Source: Gemmatimonadota bacterium
GTDB lineage: Bacteria > Gemmatimonadota > Gemmatimonadetes > Gemmatimonadales > Gemmatimonadaceae
Length of the DNA stretch: 57,674 nucleotides
NCBI GenBank assembly: GCA_021413975.1
Contig: JAIOPJ010000045.1
Coordinates: 1-57,674 of the forward strand
Reading direction: 5' to 3'
Numbering within the stretch: position 1 is the stretch's first letter; each line of letters starts with the position of its first letter. This document shows, one piece after another, positions 18,563 through 28,135 of this stretch. The translations under genes and the position numbers were made by a program. The notes below the pieces were generated by a model. The model ran no database searches. It was not told the origin of the DNA and worked only from the letters and a program-made list of their open reading frames with translations.

Positions 18563-19335
18563 CCCCGCGCATCCATCCCACCGCGATCGTCCATCCGGAC
18601 GCGCGACTCGCCGACGACGTCGAGGTCGGCCCGTGGGCCTACATCGGCCCCAACTGCAGCGTCGGGGCCGGCAGCGTGATCCACATGCGTGCGACGCTCG
18701 AGGAGCACGTGCACCTCGCGGCCCGCGTCAACGTGGGCGTCGGGAGCGTCCTGGGCGGCCTGCCGCAGGACCTCAAGTTCAAGGGCGAGGTGACCACCGT
18801 CGAGGTCGGCGAGGGCACCACCATCCGCGAGTACGCCACGATCAACCGCGGCACCTCGGAGTCGTTCAAGACGACGGTCGGCAAGGGGAGCTTCCTGATG
18901 TCGTACGTGCACCTGGCGCACGACTGCCACGTGGGCGACGGCGTGATCATCTCGAACGGCACGCAGCTCGCGGGACACGTGAAGATCGACGACCGCGCGA
19001 TCATCTCGGGCCTCTGCGCGGTGCACCAGTTCGTGAAGATCGGGCGGCATGCCTTCGTCGGCGGCATGTCGCGCGTGGCGAAGGACATCCCGCCGTTCGT
19101 GAAGGCGGTGGGGAACCCGGTGAAGCTCTATGGCCTGAACTCGGTCGGGCTGCAGCGCAGCGGGTTCTCGGACGTGACGGTCTCGGAGCTCAAGAAGGCG
19201 TATCGGCTCTTCTTCCGCTCCGACATCAACATCTCGCAGGCGATGGAGCGGGCCTCCGGCGACCTGCAGCCGTTCCCCGAGGTGCAGGCCTTCATCGCGT
19301 TCGTCGAGGCGAGTGACCGGGGGATCGTCACATGA
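18559..19335 (+). CDS. lpxA: UDP-N-acetylglucosamine O-acyltransferase LpxA
   Basis: LpxA adds the first acyl chain to UDP-GlcNAc or a 3-amino analogue. The 258-residue protein is a hexapeptide left-handed beta-helix with an alpha-helical C-terminus. The catalytic His is in SYVHLAHDCHVGDG. The start IHPTAIVHPDARL is typical. ATG 18559 overlaps the fusion gene stop, and its own stop overlaps the oxidoreductase start. Substrate choice (O-linked or N-linked acyl) cannot be read reliably and matters because of the next gene. Confidence 0.95.
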   Translation: MTPRIHPTAIVHPDARLADDVEVGPWAYIGPNCSVGAGSVIHMRATLEEHVHLAARVNVGVGSVLGGLPQDLKFKGEVTTVEVGEGTTIREYATINRGTSESFKTTVGKGSFLMSYVHLAHDCHVGDGVIISNGTQLAGHVKIDDRAIISGLCAVHQFVKIGRHAFVGGMSRVAKDIPPFVKAVGNPVKLYGLNSVGLQRSGFSDVTVSELKKAYRLFFRSDINISQAMERASGDLQPFPEVQAFIAFVEASDRGIVT

Positions 19336-20336
19336 CCGGACCCCTTCGGATGGGCGTCGTCGGGACGGGGAGCCTCGGCTATCATCATGCGCGGATCCTG
19401 CGCGAGATCCCGAACGTCCTGTTCCGCGGCTTCTACGAGGCCAATCCCGAGCGGGCCGGCACCGTGGAGCGCGAGCTCGGTGTGCGCGCCTACCCTTCGC
19501 TCGACGCGCTGCTCGACGACGTCGATGCGCTCTCGATCGTCGTGCCGACGCCGAAGCATCATCAGGTGGCGATGGCCGCGCTCGCGAAGGGCAAGCACCT
19601 GCTCATCGAGAAGCCGATCACGGTGACGCTCGCCGAGGCCGACGAGCTGCTCGCGCTCGCCGAGCAGAAGGGCGCGACGGTGCAGATCGGGCACATCGAG
19701 CGCTTCAATCGCGCCATCCGGGCGGCACTGCCGTACGTGGACCGTCCGCTGTTCATCGACAGCGACCGGCTGGCGCCGTTCAATCCGCGCGGCTCCGACG
19801 TGGCCGTGGTGCTCGACCTCATGATCCACGACATCGACCTGGTGCTGACGCTGACCGGCTCGCCGGTGAAGGACGTCTCGGCGGCGGGACTCCCGGTGCT
19901 GACGCCGTCGATCGACATCGCCGACGCGCGCATCACGTTCACGAGCGGCGCGGTGGCGACGATCACGTCGAGCCGCGTCTCGAAGGACCGGATGCGCAAG
20001 CTGCGGATCTTCCAGCGCAACGGCTACCTCTCGCTCGACCTCGCGGCCGGCACGGGCGAGATGTACCGCCTGCGCGGCGACGTCGACCTCGCCACGCTGG
20101 CGCTGCAGGCGCAGCCGCTCGAAGCATTCGTGGAACGCGTGGCGATCGACGCCCCCGAGGGCGAGCCGTTGCGCCTCGAACTCGAGAGCTTCGTGGCCGC
20201 GTTGCGCGGCGAACAGCCGGTCGCGGTCACGGGACGGGCGGGGCGCGACGCACTGGCGGTCGCCCTCCGGATCGTCACCGACATCGAGCGTTCGCTCCCA
20301 GCCTTGGGCGCCAAGCTGCCCGGCCGCGGTGCGTGA
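19332..20336 (+). CDS. Gfo/Idh/MocA oxidoreductase, GnnA-like
   Basis: The 334-residue protein has an N-terminal Rossmann fold with GVVGTGSLGYHHA (about 8-20) and the family motif EKPITV at about 93-98. It lies between lpxA and lpxB with overlaps on both sides (ATGA, 8 bases). GnnA of Acidithiobacillus and Leptospira is in this family and oxidises the 3-OH of UDP-GlcNAc before GnnB transaminates it. That position makes a GnnA-like role attractive. No aminotransferase is adjacent, so the function is inference; other sugar dehydrogenase roles remain open. Confidence 0.85.
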   Translation: MTGPLRMGVVGTGSLGYHHARILREIPNVLFRGFYEANPERAGTVERELGVRAYPSLDALLDDVDALSIVVPTPKHHQVAMAALAKGKHLLIEKPITVTLAEADELLALAEQKGATVQIGHIERFNRAIRAALPYVDRPLFIDSDRLAPFNPRGSDVAVVLDLMIHDIDLVLTLTGSPVKDVSAAGLPVLTPSIDIADARITFTSGAVATITSSRVSKDRMRKLRIFQRNGYLSLDLAAGTGEMYRLRGDVDLATLALQAQPLEAFVERVAIDAPEGEPLRLELESFVAALRGEQPVAVTGRAGRDALAVALRIVTDIERSLPALGAKLPGRGA

Positions 20337-21435
20337 GATCCTGATCCTCGCCGGCGAGGCGTCGGGCGACCTCCACGGGTCGATCCTCGCCGAGCGGCTG
20401 AAGGCGCTGCGCCCCGATCTCGCGATCGCCGGCACGGGGGGCGCGCGCATGCGTCAGGCCGGCGTGGAGATGATCGAGGAGCACGAGGGCGTCGTCGGCT
20501 TCATCGAGGTCCTGCGGCACATCCCCGCGCACCTCCGGCTGCTCGGCCGGATCAAGAAGCGGCTGGATGCGGGGAACGTCGCGCTCGTGCTCTGCATCGA
20601 CTACCCGGGCTTCAACATGCGCGTCGCGGCGGCCGCGCACGCCCGCGGGGTGCCGGTGCTCTACTACATCACGCCGCAGGTGTGGGCCTGGCGCGCCGGC
20701 CGCATGCGCACGATGGCGAGGATCATCCGGAGAGCAGCGGTGATCCTGCCGTTCGAGGAACAGATGCTCCGCGCGGCGGGAGTGAACGCGACCTTCGTGG
20801 GGCATCCATTGCTCGACCGGGCGGCCGCCATGCCGACCCGCGCCGAGGCGCGCTCGAAGCTCGGCTTCAGCGAGGCCGATGAGGTGCTCGCGCTCTTCCC
20901 CGGCAGCCGGGCACAGGAGATCCGGCGTCACCTCGCGGAGTTCGTCGCGGTCGCCCGCGACCTGCAGCGCCGGCGCCCCGGGCTCAAGGTCGTCATGAGC
21001 GTCGCGCCGACGATCCAGCTGCGCGACGACGAGGTGCCGTTCACCCTCGTGCGCTCGGCCTCGTTCGATGTGCTCCGCGCGGCCGACGTCGCGCTCTGCA
21101 AGAGCGGGACGACGACGCTCGAGGCCGCGGTGGCCGGCTGTCCCTGTGCGATCGTCTACCGCACGAGCGCGATCTCGTACGCGATCGCGCGCCGGTTGGT
21201 GCGGATCGAGCACATCGGACTGCTCAACATCGTGGCGGGGCGCACGGTCGCGCCCGAGTTCGTGCAGGAGGCGTTCCGCACGACACCGGTCGCCGACGCG
21301 CTCGAACCGCTGTTCGACCGGTCGGGCGCGGCGCGACTCGCGATGGTCGCCGGCCTCGCCGAGGTGCGAGCGCGGCTCGGCGAGCCGGGAGCGACGCAGC
21401 GCGTCGGGGCCATGGCAGCGGAGATGGTGGGATGA
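20329..21435 (+). CDS. lpxB: Lipid A disaccharide synthase LpxB
   Basis: LpxB condenses UDP-diacyl-GlcN and lipid X. The 368-residue protein has the GT19 start EILILAGEASGDLHGS, the middle ITPQVWAWRAGRM segment and the nucleotide-binding LCKSGTTTLEAAVAG segment. The GTG start at 20329 overlaps the upstream gene by 8 bases. Length is near the family norm. Its stop overlaps the acyltransferase start. Confidence 0.95.
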   Translation: MREILILAGEASGDLHGSILAERLKALRPDLAIAGTGGARMRQAGVEMIEEHEGVVGFIEVLRHIPAHLRLLGRIKKRLDAGNVALVLCIDYPGFNMRVAAAAHARGVPVLYYITPQVWAWRAGRMRTMARIIRRAAVILPFEEQMLRAAGVNATFVGHPLLDRAAAMPTRAEARSKLGFSEADEVLALFPGSRAQEIRRHLAEFVAVARDLQRRRPGLKVVMSVAPTIQLRDDEVPFTLVRSASFDVLRAADVALCKSGTTTLEAAVAGCPCAIVYRTSAISYAIARRLVRIEHIGLLNIVAGRTVAPEFVQEAFRTTPVADALEPLFDRSGAARLAMVAGLAEVRARLGEPGATQRVGAMAAEMVG

Positions 21436-22115
21436 GCGGCGCTCCCGTGGAACGCGTGGAGGCCGTTCGTCCCCCCCGCACGGCGGCGGAGGAGCGTCGC
21501 CTGCGGTGGATCGTGCGGCTGGGGAGTCCGCTGCTCAAGCTGCTCTCCATGACGTGGCGCGTGCGCGAGGTGGGCGCGACGCCGTGGCAGCGCATGCACG
21601 GGGAGAAGCGGCCGGTCATCATCTCGCTGTGGCATGGGCAGCTGTTGACGATGTGTTGGGTGCTGCGGCCCTGGCGCATGTCGGTCATGGTCAGCGAACA
21701 CGCCGACGGCGAGATCATCGCGCGGATCATCGAGCTCTGGGGCTATCGCACGGTGCGCGGCTCGACGTCGCGCGGCGCCGGTCGGGCGCTGCTCGGCATG
21801 ATCCGGGAAGTCGAGGCGGGGCGTTCGTTCATCATCACCCCCGACGGGCCGCGGGGCCCGGCCGGCCTGGTGCAGGGTGGTGTGTTGCTCGCGTCGCAGC
21901 GTTCCGGTGCGCCGGCCGTCCCGGTCTTGGTGGAGAGCGACCGCGCCTGGTACTTGAATGGGTGGGACCGCTTCATGATCCCCAAACCGTTCGCGCGCGT
22001 CCGCGTCACGTACGGTACGCCCTGGGTGGCGACCGGGACCGACGAGGCGGCACAGCGGGAACTCGCGGAGCGCATGGGGCCCGCCATCCCCGCGCACCTG
22101 CCGCCGCGCAAGTGA
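21432..22115 (+). CDS. DUF374 lysophospholipid-acyltransferase-like protein
   Basis: The 227-residue protein belongs to the LPLAT/DUF374 family. Visible blocks are SLWHGQLL (about 63), SEHADGEIIARIIELWGY, RGSTSRGAGRALL and ITPDGPRGP. It lies between lpxB and lpxK with overlapping starts and stops. Members of this family include LpxJ of Helicobacter and Campylobacter, a late lipid A acyltransferase. A secondary acylation role is therefore likely here, in place of an LpxL-type enzyme. The exact acyl acceptor is not known. Confidence 0.86.
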   Translation: MSGAPVERVEAVRPPRTAAEERRLRWIVRLGSPLLKLLSMTWRVREVGATPWQRMHGEKRPVIISLWHGQLLTMCWVLRPWRMSVMVSEHADGEIIARIIELWGYRTVRGSTSRGAGRALLGMIREVEAGRSFIITPDGPRGPAGLVQGGVLLASQRSGAPAVPVLVESDRAWYLNGWDRFMIPKPFARVRVTYGTPWVATGTDEAAQRELAERMGPAIPAHLPPRK

Positions 22116-23128
22116 CGGCCCACCCGCGTCCCGGGATCGAAGCGCTCTGGGCGCAGGACGGCGCCGGCGCACGGGCGTTGGCGCCGCTGTCATGGCTCTT
22201 CGGAGCGGCCACGGCGTTGCGCAACAGGGCGTACGACCGGGGGGTGCTGACGGCGCGACCGCTCGGCCTCCCGGCGATCAGTGTCGGGAACCTGACCGTG
22301 GGCGGGACGGGCAAGACACCGATGGCGGCCTGGGTCGCGCAGCGCCTGATCGAGCGCGGGCTGCGTCCGGCGATCCTGCTGCGCGGCTACGGCGCGGACG
22401 AGCCGCTCGTCCACGAGCGGCTCACCCCGGGGGCGATCGTCGTCGCGGATCCGGATCGCGTGCGCGGTGCCGCGGTGGCGATCGCACGCGGTGCGGAGGT
22501 GCTCGTGCTCGACGACGCGTTCCAGCACCGCCGGGCCCGGCGCGACCTCGACATCGTCCTCGTCGCCGCCGAGCAGGCGGGTTCGCGGCGCCTCCTGCCC
22601 GCCGGGCCCTACCGCGAACCCGAGTCCTCGCTGCGGCGCGCGCACGCGCTCGTGGTCACGCGCAAGCGCGCTTCCAAGGACGAGGCGGCGGCGACCGCGG
22701 CCGGGTGGGCGCGGGCGTACCCGTCGTGCGTGGTGGCCGTCGCGTCGCTCGCTCCGGCGGACCTGGCGCGAGTGGGCGGGAGCGAGCGGGAACCGTTGAC
22801 CGCTCTGCGCGGGCGATCGGTGCTCGCGATCTCCGCGATCGGCCTGCCGGCGGCGTTCGAGGGCCAGCTCTCCGACCTGGGTGCGCGCGTGACGTCGGCG
22901 GCCTTCGCGGACCACCACGCCTTCTCCGACGCCGACGTCACGAGGCTGGCCACCCGAGCGGCCAGCGTGGACCGGGTGGTCTGCACGCTCAAGGATGCCG
23001 TCAAGTTGGAAGGGCGATGGCCTCGCCAAGGTCCCGCCTTGTGGTATCTTTCCCAAGCTGTCACCATCGAGCGCGGTGCAGGGGAGTTGGACCTCCTGCT
23101 CGCCCGGTCGGTGCCGGTCCGCCGCTAG
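22112..23128 (+). CDS. lpxK: Tetraacyldisaccharide 4'-kinase LpxK
   Basis: LpxK phosphorylates the lipid A disaccharide at the inner membrane. The 338-residue protein has the P-loop SVGNLTVGGTGKTP (about 52-65), a downstream DDAFQHRRARRDLDIVL segment, and the LPAGPYREPESSLRRA segment. The start is GTG at 22112, overlapping the acyltransferase stop as GTGA. In-frame sequence extends far upstream into the lpxB region but has no protein-like signal there. It closes the lipid A run. Confidence 0.93.
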   Translation: MTAHPRPGIEALWAQDGAGARALAPLSWLFGAATALRNRAYDRGVLTARPLGLPAISVGNLTVGGTGKTPMAAWVAQRLIERGLRPAILLRGYGADEPLVHERLTPGAIVVADPDRVRGAAVAIARGAEVLVLDDAFQHRRARRDLDIVLVAAEQAGSRRLLPAGPYREPESSLRRAHALVVTRKRASKDEAAATAAGWARAYPSCVVAVASLAPADLARVGGSEREPLTALRGRSVLAISAIGLPAAFEGQLSDLGARVTSAAFADHHAFSDADVTRLATRAASVDRVVCTLKDAVKLEGRWPRQGPALWYLSQAVTIERGAGELDLLLARSVPVRR

Positions 23129-23179
23129 CCCACCGAACCCGATCCGCCGGCTTCCCGCTGGCTCAGTAACCCGACACCC

Positions 23180-24484
23180 ATGGCTGACTTCCGCCTCCCG
23201 ACCGACAACATCGTCCGCCCCGACAAGGACCGCTTCTTCAACGAGGAGAACCCGTTCGAGGCGATGATGCAGCGCCTCGACCGTGCGGCCAAGCTGCTCG
23301 ACCTCGAGCCCGGCATCTACAAGGTGCTGCGGAGCGCCGAGAAGGAGATCACGGTCTCGATCCCCGTGATGATGGACAACGGCGAGGTGGAGGTCTTCAC
23401 CGGCATCCGTGTCCTGCACAACACCTCGCGCGGCCCGGCGAAGGGCGGCATCCGGTTCGACATGAACGTGACGCTCGACGAGGTGAAGGCGCTCGCCGCG
23501 TGGATGACGTGGAAGTGCGCCGTGGTCAACATCCCGTTCGGCGGGGCGAAGGGCGGCGTGATCTGCGACCCGCTCAAGATGTCGGTGGGTGAGCTCGAGC
23601 GCGTCACGCGCCGCTACACGTCGGGGATCATCCAGACCCTCGGTCCCGATTCCGACGTCCCCGCGCCCGACGTGAACACGAACGAACGCGTCATGGCCTG
23701 GCTCATGGACACCTACTCGATGCACGTGGGTCACACGGTCAATGCCGTGACGACGGGCAAGCCGGTCGAGATGGGTGGCTCGCTCGGCCGGCGCGAGGCG
23801 ACCGGCCGTGGCGTGATGATCACGACCGTCCAGGCGCTCGAGCACCTGAAGATGGAAGTGAAGGGTGCGACCGTCGCGGTGCAGGGGTTCGGCAACGTCG
23901 GCTCGATCGGCGCGCAGCTGCTGCAGCAGGCCGGGTGCAAGGTGGTGGCCGTGAGCGACCGCACCGGCGGCTGGCACAACCCCAAGGGCATCGACGTCGA
24001 CGATGCGATCGCCTACGTCAAGAAGAACAAGACGCTCGAGGGCTACGGCAAGGGCGAAGCGGTCAGCAACGCCCAACTGCTCGAGCTCGAGGTCGACGTG
24101 CTCGTGCCGGCGGCACTCGAGAACGTGATCACGACCAAGAACGCCAAGAACATCAAGGCCAAGGTCATCTGCGAGGGCGCCAACGGCCCGACGACGGCGG
24201 CGGCCGACGAGATGCTCGACGAGAAGGGGATCTTCGTGATCCCGGACATCCTCGCGAACGCCGGCGGTGTCACGGTCAGCTACTTCGAGTGGGTGCAGAA
24301 CCGCGGTGGCTACTACTGGACCGAGCAGGTGGTGAACGATCGCCTGCGCGACATCATGGTGAACAGCTTCCGCGAGGTGCTCAAGCTCTCGATGCAGCAC
24401 AAGGTGAACATGCGGACGGCGGCGTACATGGTGGCGATCAGCCGCGTGGCGACGGTGCACCGGCTGCGCGGCATCTATGCGTGA
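23180..24484 (+). CDS. gdhA: Glutamate dehydrogenase (Glu/Leu/Phe/Val family)
   Basis: The enzyme interconverts glutamate with 2-oxoglutarate and ammonia. The 434-residue length fits hexameric GDH. The N-terminal catalytic domain has [10 protein letters not shown] and [13 protein letters not shown] with the catalytic Lys. The Rossmann domain has [14 protein letters not shown] at about 235. GANGPTT and [18 protein letters not shown] are also typical. It is spaced 51 bases from lpxK, so it may have its own promoter. Coenzyme preference is not clear from the sequence. Confidence 0.95.
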   Translation: MADFRLPTDNIVRPDKDRFFNEENPFEAMMQRLDRAAKLLDLEPGIYKVLRSAEKEITVSIPVMMDNGEVEVFTGIRVLHNTSRGPAKGGIRFDMNVTLDEVKALAAWMTWKCAVVNIPFGGAKGGVICDPLKMSVGELERVTRRYTSGIIQTLGPDSDVPAPDVNTNERVMAWLMDTYSMHVGHTVNAVTTGKPVEMGGSLGRREATGRGVMITTVQALEHLKMEVKGATVAVQGFGNVGSIGAQLLQQAGCKVVAVSDRTGGWHNPKGIDVDDAIAYVKKNKTLEGYGKGEAVSNAQLLELEVDVLVPAALENVITTKNAKNIKAKVICEGANGPTTAAADEMLDEKGIFVIPDILANAGGVTVSYFEWVQNRGGYYWTEQVVNDRLRDIMVNSFREVLKLSMQHKVNMRTAAYMVAISRVATVHRLRGIYA

Positions 24485-24517
24485 ACCGGTCGTCGCCCCG
24501 CTCGGACGGGGGCGGCG

Positions 24518-24982
24518 GTGAAGGTGCAGGTGGCCGTCGTGGGCAAGCCGCGCGACGCGGCGCTCGCGGCGGCCATTCGCGAGTACGAGACCCGGGCGGC
24601 GCGCTATTGGCCGCTCGAGGTGGTCGAGGTGAAGGAGGAATCGGCGCGCGCGTCGACCGGCGCCGTGGTCATGCGGAAGGAGGGCGAGCGGCTGCTCGAA
24701 CGGATCCCGTCCGGCACCAGGCTCGTGCTCTGTGATCCCGGTGGCGACGCCATGGATTCCGCGACCTTCGCCACGATGCTGCAACAACAGCGGGAGCGGG
24801 CGCAGGACGTCGCGTTCGTGATCGGCGGCGCGCACGGGATCGGCGAGGTGGTGCGGGAACGGCCACATCGGCGGATCGCGCTGGCTCCTTGGACGCTCCC
24901 GCACGAACTGGCGCGCCTCGTGCTCGCCGAACAGCTCTACCGCGCCGGCACCATCGGCCGCAACGAACCCTACCACAAGTGA
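24518..24982 (+). CDS. rlmH: 23S rRNA pseudouridine-1915 N3-methyltransferase RlmH
   Basis: RlmH methylates pseudouridine 1915 of 23S rRNA. The 154-residue protein has the SPOUT-fold end typical of RlmH: FVIGGAHGIGEVVRERPHR and a C-terminus ending AGTIGRNEPYHK. Length is the family norm. GTG 24518 is chosen because it gives the full N-terminus VQVAVVGKPRD. The gene lies 33 bases after gdhA and 40 before bshC. Confidence 0.94.
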   Translation: MKVQVAVVGKPRDAALAAAIREYETRAARYWPLEVVEVKEESARASTGAVVMRKEGERLLERIPSGTRLVLCDPGGDAMDSATFATMLQQQRERAQDVAFVIGGAHGIGEVVRERPHRRIALAPWTLPHELARLVLAEQLYRAGTIGRNEPYHK

Positions 24983-25022
24983 CGAACCACGCCGTGAAGC
25001 CCCTGTCATCCGATCGGCTCCG

Positions 25023-26606
25023 ATGTCCTTCGTCGCTGCGCGCGCCACGGATGGCCGCGTGAGCGCGCCGCGCGTCGTCACCGAGCCGCTCGGCGGCGGT
25101 CCGCTCTCGCGTGCGGTGCAGGACGGGGTCGCGCCGGCCGAGTGGTACCGGGCACGGCCGCGGGGCACGGCGGAGTGGACCGCGCATGCCGAGTCGGTGC
25201 GCGCCGAGTTCGCCGCGAGCCGCTGGCTCGCGGGGCTGCGACCGGCGTTCGACGCGTCGGGTCCGGCAGCCGAACGGCTCGAACGGGTCGCCGCGCAGAA
25301 CGGGATCGTCGTCACGACGGGGCAGCAGCCGGGGCTCTTCGGGGGCCCGCTCTACACGTTGCTCAAGGCCTTCTCGGCGCTCGCCCTCGCCGACCGGATC
25401 GAACGTGACACCGGCATCCCGACCGCGCCCGTATTCTGGGCGGCGACCGACGACGCGGATTTCGCCGAAGCGTCCTGGACCGCCGTCGCCGACGAGGGGA
25501 CCGTCCGTCGCCTGACCATCACGCGCAAGGGGCAGGACGGCCTGGTCATGGCCGAGATGCCGCTCGGCGAGATCGCCGCACAGCTCGAGCAACTGGTCCA
25601 GGCCGCCGGCTCGGCGCCGCATGCCGGTGTCTTCGACGCACTGCGCGAGGCATACGAGCCCGACGCGACCATCGGCGGCGCGTACGTGAAGTTCATGCGG
25701 AGCGTGCTGGAGCCGCATGGGATCGCCGTCCTCGATTCGTGGCATCCGGCCACGCGCGCGGCTGCGCGGCCGACGCTCGTGCAGGCGCTCCGTCGCGCCG
25801 CGGCGGTGGACGAGGCGCTGGGCCTCCGGATCGTGGCGATCGAGCGCGCGGGCTTCCGTGCGCAGGTCGCGCGCGTGCCCAAGCTCTCCCTCGTGTTCCG
25901 TGGTCTCGCCGGGGTGAAGGAGCGCATCCCGATCTCGCAGGCGCTCGACGTGGCCGATCGTGCCGACATGGTGCTCTCGGCGAACGTGCTGCTGCGGCCG
26001 ATCGTCGAGCGCCGCATCCTCCCCACGGTCGCGTACGTGGCCGGACCGGGGGAGATCGCGTACTTCGCGCAGGTCGGCGCCGTCGCCGAGGCGCTCGGCG
26101 TGCCCACGCCGCTCGCGGTGCCGCGCTGGGGGGCGACGATCGTGGAGCCGAACGTCGACCGGCGACTCGGACGGCTCGGCATGGTGATCGAGGACATCCG
26201 GGCGCCGCACGACGCGGAGCGACGGCTGGGCGATCGCGCCGTGCCGGCCGAGGTGCGCGCGGGGCTCGAAGGCCTTCGCGAGGATCTCGCTCGGCGCCTC
26301 GGCGCTCTGCGCGATGTCTCCGCCGGGCTCGATCACTTGGTGCCGGAGCGCGTGATCGAGGGCGCACGTCATCAGATGCTGCATCGCGTCGATCGCCTCG
26401 AGCGCCGCCTGCGTGCCGCCGCCCGTGCGCGGCAGACCGAAGCGGTGCAGGACCTCGCCGCCGTGCGGGCCGCCCTCATGCCCGAGGGGCAGCGGCAGGA
26501 ACGCCGGCTCAACCCGGTGCCGATGCTCGCGCGACACGGGGACCTCCTGCTCGCGCAGTTGAAGGCGGGGGCCGCGATGCACGCGGGGACGCTGGTCGGC
26601 GCGTGA
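25023..26606 (+). CDS. bshC: Bacillithiol synthase BshC
   Basis: BshC adds cysteine to the glucosamine-malate unit in the last step of bacillithiol synthesis. The 527-residue protein has the key BshC block TTGQQPGLFGGPLYTLLKA (about 99-117) and PVFWAATDDADFAEA (about 137), both typical. Length is the family norm. It is between rlmH and murJ, and its stop overlaps murJ as GTGA. BshA and BshB are not in the window. The presence of BshC predicts bacillithiol as a low-molecular-weight thiol in this organism. Confidence 0.92.
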   Translation: MSFVAARATDGRVSAPRVVTEPLGGGPLSRAVQDGVAPAEWYRARPRGTAEWTAHAESVRAEFAASRWLAGLRPAFDASGPAAERLERVAAQNGIVVTTGQQPGLFGGPLYTLLKAFSALALADRIERDTGIPTAPVFWAATDDADFAEASWTAVADEGTVRRLTITRKGQDGLVMAEMPLGEIAAQLEQLVQAAGSAPHAGVFDALREAYEPDATIGGAYVKFMRSVLEPHGIAVLDSWHPATRAAARPTLVQALRRAAAVDEALGLRIVAIERAGFRAQVARVPKLSLVFRGLAGVKERIPISQALDVADRADMVLSANVLLRPIVERRILPTVAYVAGPGEIAYFAQVGAVAEALGVPTPLAVPRWGATIVEPNVDRRLGRLGMVIEDIRAPHDAERRLGDRAVPAEVRAGLEGLREDLARRLGALRDVSAGLDHLVPERVIEGARHQMLHRVDRLERRLRAAARARQTEAVQDLAAVRAALMPEGQRQERRLNPVPMLARHGDLLLAQLKAGAAMHAGTLVGA

Positions 26607-28135
26607 GGACCTGGGGCGGGGCCCGGCTCATCGCCGCGGGGATCCTGCTCAGCCGGATCTCCGGTCTCGTCCGGCAGAAGGTGATCGCCTGGTTCCTCGG
26701 CGACAGCGATGCCGCCGACGCGCTCGCGTCGGCGTTCCGCATCCCGAACTTCCTGCAGAACCTGTTCGGCGAAGGGGTGCTCTCGGCGTCGTTCATCCCC
26801 GCCTACGCCAAGCTGCTCGCCGAGGGAAAGCGCGAGGAGGCCGGGCGAGTCGCGGGCGCCGTCTTCTCGTTGCTCTCGCTCACGACCGCCGTGCTCGTGC
26901 TCCTCGGCATGGCCGGGTCGCCGTTGCTCGTCGACCTGATCGCACCCGGGTTCGAAGGCGACAAGCGCGACCTCACGGTGAGGCTCGTGCGACTGATCTT
27001 CCCCGGGGTCGGCTTGCTCGTGCTGAGTGCCTGGTGTCTGGGCGTGTTGAACTCGCACCGGCGCTTCTTCCTCTCGTACATCTCGCCGGTGCTCTTCAAT
27101 GCGACGATGATCGTCGCGTTGCTCGTGGCCGGGCCGGGGCGCGCGCCCGAGCAGGTCGTGCTGATCGCGGCGTGGGGCAGCGTGGCGGGCAGCCTGCTCC
27201 AGTTCGTCGTGCAGTTGCCGACGGTGCGTCGTCTCGACCGCGATCTGGTCTTCCGACTGGAGGCGTCGCCGGTCGTGCGCGGCGTCGCGACGCGGTTCGG
27301 CACCGTGGTCGTCGGACGCGGCGTGGTGCAGATCAGCGGTTTCGTCGATACCGCGATCGCATCGCTCGTGAGCGCGGGCTCGGTCGCGACGCTGGGGTAT
27401 TCACAGGCGCTCTCGATGCTGCCGGTCTCGCTCTTCGGCATGTCGATCTCGGCGGCCGAACTCCCGGCGATGGCAGGGGAGACCGGCAGCGCGGACGAGG
27501 TGGCGCGCGCGCTCCGCGCGCGCCTCGACCGCGGCCTCGGCCAGATCGCCTACTTCGTGATCCCCTCGGCGATCGGCTTCCTGATGCTCGGCGGCGTGAT
27601 CGCCGCCGGGCTCTATCAGGGTGGGGCCTTCTCCGCCGAGAGCGCGCGCTGGGTCTGGGCCGCCCTCGCCGGGTCGGCGGTCGGCCTCCTCGCCGGGACG
27701 ATGGGTCGGCTGTACTCGTCGACGAGCTACGCGCTCGGCGATGCGAACACGCCGCTCAAGTTCGCGATCGTGCGGGTGTCGCTCGGTGCCGCGCTTGGCT
27801 GGGCGCTCTCGCTCACGTTGCCCGGACTGCTCGGGATCGACGCGCGCTGGGGCATCGCCGCGCTCACGGGCGCCTCCGGCCTCGCCGCCTGGGTGGAGTT
27901 CCAGCTGTTGCGTCGCGCGATCACCCGGAGGATCGGGCCCACCGGCGTGCCGGCCGCGCGGCTGGTCCGACTCTGGGGCAGTGCCGTCCTGGCGGGGGTG
28001 GCGGGCGTCGCCGCGGCGCGGGCCCTCGACGGTCAGCTCGCGATCGTCGTCGCCGCGGTCGCGGTGCCGGTGTTCGGCGCGGTCTACCTCGTCCTCACGC
28101 GCCTGCTCCGGGTGGATGATGCGCGACGCGCCTGA
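26603..28135 (+). CDS. murJ: Lipid II flippase MurJ
   Basis: MurJ flips lipid II across the inner membrane. The 510-residue protein has about 14 hydrophobic segments and the MurJ/MviN start ILLSRISGLVRQKVIAWFLG. The DAADALASAFRIPNFLQNLF segment is conserved. GTG 26603 is favoured because it overlaps the bshC stop; long in-frame sequence upstream is a shadow of bshC. The 3' end overlaps the start of uvrC by about 20 bases. Confidence 0.94.
   Translation: MRTWGGARLIAAGILLSRISGLVRQKVIAWFLGDSDAADALASAFRIPNFLQNLFGEGVLSASFIPAYAKLLAEGKREEAGRVAGAVFSLLSLTTAVLVLLGMAGSPLLVDLIAPGFEGDKRDLTVRLVRLIFPGVGLLVLSAWCLGVLNSHRRFFLSYISPVLFNATMIVALLVAGPGRAPEQVVLIAAWGSVAGSLLQFVVQLPTVRRLDRDLVFRLEASPVVRGVATRFGTVVVGRGVVQISGFVDTAIASLVSAGSVATLGYSQALSMLPVSLFGMSISAAELPAMAGETGSADEVARALRARLDRGLGQIAYFVIPSAIGFLMLGGVIAAGLYQGGAFSAESARWVWAALAGSAVGLLAGTMGRLYSSTSYALGDANTPLKFAIVRVSLGAALGWALSLTLPGLLGIDARWGIAALTGASGLAAWVEFQLLRRAITRRIGPTGVPAARLVRLWGSAVLAGVAGVAAARALDGQLAIVVAAVAVPVFGAVYLVLTRLLRVDDARRA

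Noticed and set aside
22190..25315. A 1041-residue minus-strand open frame opposite lpxK, gdhA and rlmH
   Set aside because: It is antisense to well-supported genes and its composition is that of a high-GC shadow.
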